NCBI GenBank assembly: GCA_003695105.1 | Contig: RFIZ01000211.1 | Coordinates: 1-9,890 of the forward strand | Direction of reading: 5' to 3' | Origin: Fidelibacterota bacterium | GTDB taxonomy: Bacteria; Fidelibacterota; Marinisomatia; Marinisomatales; J089 | DNA length: 9,890 bases | Part shown: positions 5,539-9,890 of the stretch, in pieces | Layout: each line of letters begins with the position of its first letter | Numbering within the stretch: position 1 is the stretch's first letter | Position numbers and translations under genes: made by a program | The notes under the pieces: model-generated | Told to the model about the DNA's origin: nothing | The model's database searches: none | The model's input: only the letters and a program-made list of their open reading frames with translations

Positions 5539-8500
5539 TGGGAAGGGTACGCAACGTACTGGCGGTCGGCCTGATGCTGGCCGCGGGGTATTCCCAATCC
5601 GGCGCCGTCGTCCCGGATCACCCCGGGAGAATCCGGATTGCAGCAAGATCAGCGAACGCCAGTCGCTGGGAGTACACTGCCGGGACTCTGCAGGGTAAAC
5701 TTCGATCGGCGGAAGGGCGGACCTTTCTGCACCTGTCCTTTCCCGGCGGGTTCCATACCACCGGGGCCGGAGCCCCGGCATTTCCGGTGGATTCCCGACT
5801 GCTGATTCTCCCGGAAGCTGAGGGCGTTTCCGTCGGGATACAATCCATTCGGTGGGAGCAGATTTCCCTGCCGGAACGTAACTGGGACTACCCTCTTTGG
5901 CCGACCCAGCCTTCACTCCGGAAAGATCTGGACCCATCCACCCAACCATTCGTCTGGGATTCCACCGTCATCCGTCAAAAGGCCTGGATCGGCGATTCCC
6001 TGGTATCCGTCTCTTTCCTGGGTCACCTCCGTGATCAGGCTGTCTATCGACTGGAAATCAAGCCCGTCCAATGGAATCCTGCCTCCCGGCAACTCCGGCT
6101 TGCCCGGGAAATCACCTTCGACATCACCTATCCGCAGGCGGACTGGGCCGCAACGGCCGACCTCCGCACCCGTCTTGCTTCGCCCCTGTTCACCCATCCC
6201 CTGCCGGACATGATCGACCTGAGGGATGCCGGGGCGGAACGGGACGCCTATTTCAATGACCGTCCCCATATCGTGCTGCTGTGCCCGGAAGACTTTTACC
6301 CGGCGATGGAACCCTGGATCGCCTGGAAGGAACGACAGGGATATACGGTCACGACCGGAATACCCGGCCAGAACGGACTGGGATCGACCCCGGCCGAACT
6401 CCGGAGCTGGATTACGGATCTCTACAACGGCGGTACGGCCGACCTGCCGGCTCCCTCCTTCGTGGTGCTGGTGGGCGATAACGGGGATCTGCCCTCCTTC
6501 AACGGAACCACCGGCAACCACAAAAGCGATCTGTACTATGGAGAAGTCACCGGTGATTTCCTGCCCGATCTCTACGTGGGCCGGTTGTCCGGGAATTCTC
6601 CCGAGCAGATCCAGGCCATCGTGACCAAGACGATGGTGTATGAGATGCAGACGCTGGCCGATCCCTCCTACCAGACGGAAGTGACCATGATCGGCGGCGT
6701 GGATTCCTATTATGGATCCAGCCACGCCAACGGGCAGATCAACTATGGTGTGAGTCTGTATTTCAATCAGGCGCATAACATCCTGTCCCATACTTATCTG
6801 TATCCGGGTTCCGGTTCGGCCGAAAGCGCCATTTTGGCCACCATGAATTCCGGCATCGGCTATATCAATTACACCGCCCACGGCAGCGAATACTCCTGGG
6901 CGGATCCCACCGTCACTCTGGCCAATGTACACGACCTGACCAATTCCCAGAAATATTTTACCGCCGTGGCCAACGCCTGTCTGACGGCGAAATTCGATGT
7001 GGGAGAATGCATCGGCGAGGCCTTCCTGCGGCAACCGGACGGCGGTGCCATCGGCTATATCGGCGGATCGGACAACACGTACTGGGATGAAGATTATTAC
7101 TGGGCGGTAGGATTCGGACCGATCGTCGGAGACGGCGCCACCTATGAACAAACCGGCTTAGGGGCGTACGACGGCATGTTCCACGACCACGGGGAAGGGT
7201 TTGCCACCTGGTGCACGGTCAACGGTGCCATTCTTTTGCGGGGGAATCTGGCAGTGGCTTCCAGCGGGTCGGCCCAGGAAAATTATTACTGGGAGATTTA
7301 TCACCTCCTGGGGGACCCCACCCTGTCCACCAACCTGGGCGCTCCCACTGCTCAGGAGTGCTCCTATCCCACCGTCATTCAGGTAGGGACGACCGACTTC
7401 ACCGTCACCGGGGATCCCTATGCTTTGGTCTCTCTCCATGATAGCGACCACGCGTTGGTATCCGGCTGTCTCTTTGCCGACGGCGAACGAACCTTTTCAC
7501 TGGCCGATGAAACGCTGGTCCCGGGTCCCCTCGAACTGGTCATTACGGCCCAGAACCGCCTCCCGGTGCTGGACACGATTCAGGTCATTGCGCCGGATAC
7601 ACCCTATTTGACCGCCGGTGAGCCGCTGTGCGATGATTCCCTGGCCTGGCATCCCGATGGTCAGGTGGACATGGATGAAACCCTGCAGCTCCGTTTCCGA
7701 ATCCGAAACCGGGGACAGGTTCCGTCGGCGCCCGTCTCCGTTCATCTGGAATCGGCCGACTCCTATGTCACTCTGATCCCCGACACCCTGGCTGTAGCTC
7801 CTCTGGTTCCGGACAGCGCAGTCTGGACGGGACCGTATAGCCTGGAGGTGTCGGGTTCCTGTCCCGACGGGCACGACCTCCGTCTGAACGCCGTCATGAT
7901 CGACACATTCGGAACCACCTGGACTTCCACGTTGCTCCTGACGGTACACGCTCCCCGGCTTCAACTGGCCGGCTTTCAGATTCAGGACGCCAACAATGGC
8001 CGGTTGGATATCAACGAAACCGTCGACCTGCTCCTGGAATTGACCAACGACGGATCCTGTGAGGCTCTGGCCTGTACCACCCGGCTCTCAACGCTGGATC
8101 CCTATCTGGCTCTACCCGTTCAGGAAGCGATGTCGGATTCGGTACCCGTTGACTCCACGGTCCGGCCCCTGTTCACCATCCGGGCTCTACCCACGACACC
8201 GCCGGGACATTTGTTCCGCATCCAGTGGCAAATCACAGGGGATCATGCCTATCAGGATCAGGGCATGATTCAAATCCCGGCCGGTCTGATCATTGAGGAT
8301 TTTGAAAGTGGGGACTTTTCAGCCTTCGACTGGATTTTCAGCGGCGACGCCGACTGGCAGATCGATTCGGTCACCGTCTGGGAAGGACGCTATTCGGCCG
8401 TGTCGGGGGATATCGGCGATAATCAAGCCACGTCTCTCCTTCTGGATGTGTCTCTGCCGGAACCACGCCCCTGCCGGTTTGCCTTCAAAGTGTCCTCCGA

Positions 8501-8903
8501 AGCCAATTACGACGGGCTGGAATTTTATATCGACAATACCCGGTACGGTCCCTGGCAGGGGGACATCGACTGGCAGGAGATGGAAGTATCGGTCCCCGCC
8601 GGCGATCACACTCTGAAATGGCGGTACGTAAAGGATCAGGGCGTGACGCAGGGCCAGGATTGCGCCTGGGTGGATTTCATCGTCCTGCCCTTGTCCGGCG
8701 CTTCGGGCTTTCATTGTCTTCCCGGCGATTTGAATGGAGATGATCAGGTGTCGGATTTGGACGTGTTGCGCCTGACTCTGATTTTGATGCACCAGGGAAC
8801 GCCCCCCAGCGAAGAAGAATCATTCTGCGGCGATGTAAATTATGACAGTTTTCTGGATGTATTTGATCTGTTGGAAACCTGTGACCGGAGGAATGGACCA
8901 TGA
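5538..8903 (+). CDS. Secreted gingipain-type (C25) cysteine peptidase with tandem beta-sandwich repeats and a C-terminal dockerin-like module
   Basis: The 1121-residue protein starts with a signal peptide (MGRVR, hydrophobic 7-18, probable cleavage near residue 23). Residues about 25-240 resemble the propeptide region of C25 peptidases. The catalytic domain (about 243-600) has the dyad His448 in TAHGSEYSW and Cys481 in ANACLTAKFD. Their 33-residue spacing equals that of RgpB (His211/Cys244), and the domain ends with the usual LLGDPT (590-595). An Ig-like domain (about 605-685) follows. Next come two similar modules with a D-G-x-x-D-x-(D/N)-E-T signature (about 700-803 and 805-905) and a jelly-roll-like module opening with EDFESGDFS (920-1050). 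The C-terminus (1060-1115) has two dockerin-type calcium loops: D1064/N1066/D1068/D1075 and D1099/N1101/D1103/D1110. No type IX sorting domain is seen. The ATG overlaps the phoU TGA by one base. Substrate specificity cannot be read from the sequence. Confidence 0.9.
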   Translation: MGRVRNVLAVGLMLAAGYSQSGAVVPDHPGRIRIAARSANASRWEYTAGTLQGKLRSAEGRTFLHLSFPGGFHTTGAGAPAFPVDSRLLILPEAEGVSVGIQSIRWEQISLPERNWDYPLWPTQPSLRKDLDPSTQPFVWDSTVIRQKAWIGDSLVSVSFLGHLRDQAVYRLEIKPVQWNPASRQLRLAREITFDITYPQADWAATADLRTRLASPLFTHPLPDMIDLRDAGAERDAYFNDRPHIVLLCPEDFYPAMEPWIAWKERQGYTVTTGIPGQNGLGSTPAELRSWITDLYNGGTADLPAPSFVVLVGDNGDLPSFNGTTGNHKSDLYYGEVTGDFLPDLYVGRLSGNSPEQIQAIVTKTMVYEMQTLADPSYQTEVTMIGGVDSYYGSSHANGQINYGVSLYFNQAHNILSHTYLYPGSGSAESAILATMNSGIGYINYTAHGSEYSWADPTVTLANVHDLTNSQKYFTAVANACLTAKFDVGECIGEAFLRQPDGGAIGYIGGSDNTYWDEDYYWAVGFGPIVGDGATYEQTGLGAYDGMFHDHGEGFATWCTVNGAILLRGNLAVASSGSAQENYYWEIYHLLGDPTLSTNLGAPTAQECSYPTVIQVGTTDFTVTGDPYALVSLHDSDHALVSGCLFADGERTFSLADETLVPGPLELVITAQNRLPVLDTIQVIAPDTPYLTAGEPLCDDSLAWHPDGQVDMDETLQLRFRIRNRGQVPSAPVSVHLESADSYVTLIPDTLAVAPLVPDSAVWTGPYSLEVSGSCPDGHDLRLNAVMIDTFGTTWTSTLLLTVHAPRLQLAGFQIQDANNGRLDINETVDLLLELTNDGSCEALACTTRLSTLDPYLALPVQEAMSDSVPVDSTVRPLFTIRALPTTPPGHLFRIQWQITGDHAYQDQGMIQIPAGLIIEDFESGDFSAFDWIFSGDADWQIDSVTVWEGRYSAVSGDIGDNQATSLLLDVSLPEPRPCRFAFKVSSEANYDGLEFYIDNTRYGPWQGDIDWQEMEVSVPAGDHTLKWRYVKDQGVTQGQDCAWVDFIVLPLSGASGFHCLPGDLNGDDQVSDLDVLRLTLILMHQGTPPSEEESFCGDVNYDSFLDVFDLLETCDRRNGP
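8887..8891 (+). promoter_or_regulatory. Ribosome binding site for the 79-residue membrane protein
   Basis: GGAGG sits inside the last codons of the peptidase gene, 8 bases before ATG 8900. A strong site at this distance supports translation of the small overlapping gene. Confidence 0.7.
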
Positions 8904-9139
8904 AAAAAACCGGTTCTGTATGGGGCACCGTCGTCACCGGAATCCTGTTGGAAGCGATCGTAATCGGCTTCACGATACTGATCCTGGTCAACACTTCCCG
9001 ACCAGGAGAGGACACTCTGGTGGGGCGCGTACTCACGGGCCTCATCGGCGCTATCTTAGCCATCCTGATTCTGGTGGTCGTTGTCCAACGTCTGCGGGAA
9101 CTCAAACAGGAGGAACACCATGATTTTGGTCAATACTGA
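8900..9139 (+). CDS. Small two-helix membrane protein of unknown function
   Basis: I do not recognise the family. The product is 79 residues: a short basic start (MKK), a first hydrophobic helix at about 9-30, a loop with charged residues (SRPGEDTLVGR, 33-43), a second hydrophobic helix at about 44-63, and a charged tail (QRLRELKQEEHHDFGQY). Two helices with a short loop predict an inner-membrane hairpin with both ends on the same side; the basic residues flanking the helices suggest those ends are cytoplasmic. Its ATG overlaps the peptidase stop as ATGA, it has a strong GGAGG, and its 3' end overlaps the next gene by 20 bases. Being sandwiched in this way argues that it is a real translated gene. 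A helper role for the neighbouring peptidase or YbjQ protein is possible but not shown. Confidence 0.75.
   Translation: MKKTGSVWGTVVTGILLEAIVIGFTILILVNTSRPGEDTLVGRVLTGLIGAILAILILVVVVQRLRELKQEEHHDFGQY
9108..9113 (+). promoter_or_regulatory. Ribosome binding site selecting the YbjQ-family start
   Basis: AGGAGG is 6 bases before ATG 9120. An in-frame ATG at 9081 would add 13 residues that are not family-like and lie within the upstream gene, so 9120 is preferred. Confidence 0.8.
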
Positions 9140-9440
9140 ATCCATCCCCGGAAAAAGGATTCAGGCCCTGGGGCTGGTAAAGGGGCATTTCGTCCAGTCG
9201 AAAAATGTGGGCCGTGATATTATGTCCGGGCTGAAAAGCCTGGTGGGCGGTGAACTGAAGGCCTATTCGGAAATGTTGCAGGAAAGCCGGGAACGAGCCA
9301 CCGCCAAAATGGTGGCGGAAGCCGAAACGCTGGGGGCGGACGCCATTGTCAACGTGCGCTATATGTCCAGCCAGGTGATGACCGGAGCCGCGGAAGTTAT
9401 GGTCTACGGCACGGCGGTAAAGGTGGTGGGCGATGAATAA
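9120..9440 (+). CDS. YbjQ / UPF0145 family protein (putative heavy-metal-binding domain)
   Basis: The product is 106 residues, the normal length for the family (E. coli YbjQ is about the same). Family hallmarks are readable along the protein: an N-terminal strand with IPGKRIQALGLVKG (9-22), GRDIMSGLKSLVGGELKAYSEML (31-53), a helix of SRERATAKMVAEAETLGADAIVNVRY (56-81), and the closing strand MVYGTAVKVV (94-103). YbjQ-like proteins form pentameric assemblies in known structures and are annotated as putative heavy-metal-binding proteins, but no enzymatic role is established. No Cys residues are present here, so thiol-based metal binding is ruled out for this copy. It overlaps the upstream 79-residue membrane protein by 20 bases and is followed after 32 bases by a CoA-binding protein, fitting one transcript. 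Family call is firm; function is unknown. Confidence 0.9.
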   Translation: MILVNTESIPGKRIQALGLVKGHFVQSKNVGRDIMSGLKSLVGGELKAYSEMLQESRERATAKMVAEAETLGADAIVNVRYMSSQVMTGAAEVMVYGTAVKVVGDE

Positions 9441-9472
9441 GGGCACAGCCCGGCACCGGCGGACAGGATAAC
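9441..9472 (+). other. Short gap between the YbjQ-family and CoA-binding genes
   Basis: This 32-base gap carries only the AGGA that serves the next GTG start. No hairpin or promoter is seen, which supports co-transcription of the two genes. Confidence 0.5.
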
Positions 9473-9890
9473 GTGAATTACCAGGCATTTTGGGAGCTGG
9501 ACCGCTATGCCGTCGTGGGGCACAGTAGCAAACGGCGGTTTCCCCTCCTCACCTACACCGGATTGAAACAGAGGGGCAAAACCGTTTTTCCGGTCGATCC
9601 GGAAGCGGATCAGATCGACGGGGACCCCGCCTGTCGTGACCTCGCATCTTTGCCGGAACGGGTAGACGGCGTGGTGATCGAAACGCCTCCGGAAGAGAGC
9701 GCCGGCTGGGTGCGGCAGGCAGCCGATGCCGGGATTTCCAGGGTGTGGATTCACCAACGCTGCGATACCGCCGAAGCCCGAACTCTGGCCAGGGAAAAGG
9801 GACTTGAATTGTGGACCGGAACCTGCGCTGTCATGTATCTGCGCCGGGGTTTCCATATCCATGGATTTCACCGTCTGATCAATCGCACAC
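9473..9890 (+). CDS. CoA-binding domain protein (YccU-like), 3' end outside the window
   Basis: Starting at GTG 9473, with AGGA at 9465-9468 upstream, the frame is open to the right edge and gives 139 residues plus one base. The Rossmann-like CoA-binding pattern is clear: RYAVVGHSSKRRF (11-23) as the nucleotide loop, GKTVFPVDPEAD (35-46), DPACRDLASLPERVDGVVIETPPE (51-74), ISRVWIHQ (88-95), and EKGLELWTGTCAVMYL (108-123) with the family's late Cys. The end (GFHIHGFHRLINRT) matches the C-terminus of this group, so only a few residues are probably missing. Members bind CoA in the cytoplasm and include proteins related to succinyl-CoA synthetase alpha; the physiological role of these stand-alone domains is not settled. 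No ATG alternative exists near the N-terminus, and position 9473 leaves two residues less than usual before the first strand, so the start is likely but not certain. It follows YbjQ by 32 bases. Confidence 0.85.
   Translation, partial: MNYQAFWELDRYAVVGHSSKRRFPLLTYTGLKQRGKTVFPVDPEADQIDGDPACRDLASLPERVDGVVIETPPEESAGWVRQAADAGISRVWIHQRCDTAEARTLAREKGLELWTGTCAVMYLRRGFHIHGFHRLINRT

Noticed and set aside
5758..5790. Strong hairpin (CCGGGGC / GCCCCGG with a 4-base loop, flanked by a CCACCGG / CCGGTGG pair) near the start of the peptidase gene
   Set aside because: It lies in sequence coding for a Gly/Ala/Pro-rich stretch of the propeptide in a GC-rich gene and has no T-run. Chance is the simplest explanation, though a regulatory role is not excluded.
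4849..5949. 366-residue open frame on the minus strand
   Set aside because: It is antisense to the PhoU-like gene and the start of the peptidase gene. No coherent protein family is visible.
5913..7151. 412-residue open frame on the minus strand
   Set aside because: It lies entirely antisense to the C25 peptidase, whose propeptide and catalytic domain are clearly coding there. No domain or ribosome binding site supports it.
9433..9471. 12-codon open frame between the YbjQ-family and CoA-binding genes
   Set aside because: It is very short, has no dedicated ribosome binding site and shows no recognisable content.

Overview
The window is a GC-rich (roughly 58% by eye), tightly packed stretch with every supportable gene on the + strand. 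It looks like part of a bacterial chromosome. A secreted gingipain-type (C25) peptidase with a propeptide-like region, tandem beta-sandwich repeats and a C-terminal dockerin-like module, next to a FadN-type beta-oxidation protein, points tentatively to the FCB superphylum or a neighbouring candidate phylum (Marinimicrobia, Zixibacteria, KSB1 or Calditrichaeota-like). That assignment is inference from gene content, not a phylogenetic result. No RNA genes, CRISPR arrays, insertion sequences or attachment sites were seen.

Region 1 (1-3625) is fatty-acid beta-oxidation. It holds the C-terminal half of a thiolase, a seven-helix hemolysin III/PAQR membrane protein that begins on the base after the thiolase stop, and a FadN-type protein (3-hydroxyacyl-CoA dehydrogenase followed by enoyl-CoA hydratase). 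The FadN reading frame is interrupted by one in-frame TAA at 2702-2704. The frame before and after it is the same, the conserved residues of both domains are intact, and 1277-3625 gives about 782 codons, close to the roughly 790 residues of an intact FadN. The stop lies inside the first strand of the hydratase domain, and the downstream part has no visible ribosome binding site. This is the most notable feature of the window.

Region 2 (3626-5538) begins with a short intergenic gap containing a 7-bp GC-rich hairpin. It continues with a Na+/phosphate symporter-family protein and a PhoU-like protein separated by only 4 bases. In many bacteria these two are one fused polypeptide; here they are split but closely coupled.

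Region 3 (5538-9440) has three overlapping genes: the 1121-residue secreted C25 peptidase (overlapping phoU by one base), a 79-residue two-helix membrane protein (ATGA overlap with the peptidase), and a YbjQ/UPF0145 family protein (20-base overlap). The window closes with a CoA-binding (YccU-like) protein that starts at a GTG and runs off the right edge just short of its expected end. From 3726 onward the spacing is so tight that one transcript could cover everything, putting phosphate uptake, a secreted protease and small stress- or metabolism-type proteins together. The spacing is observed; a functional link between them is not shown.
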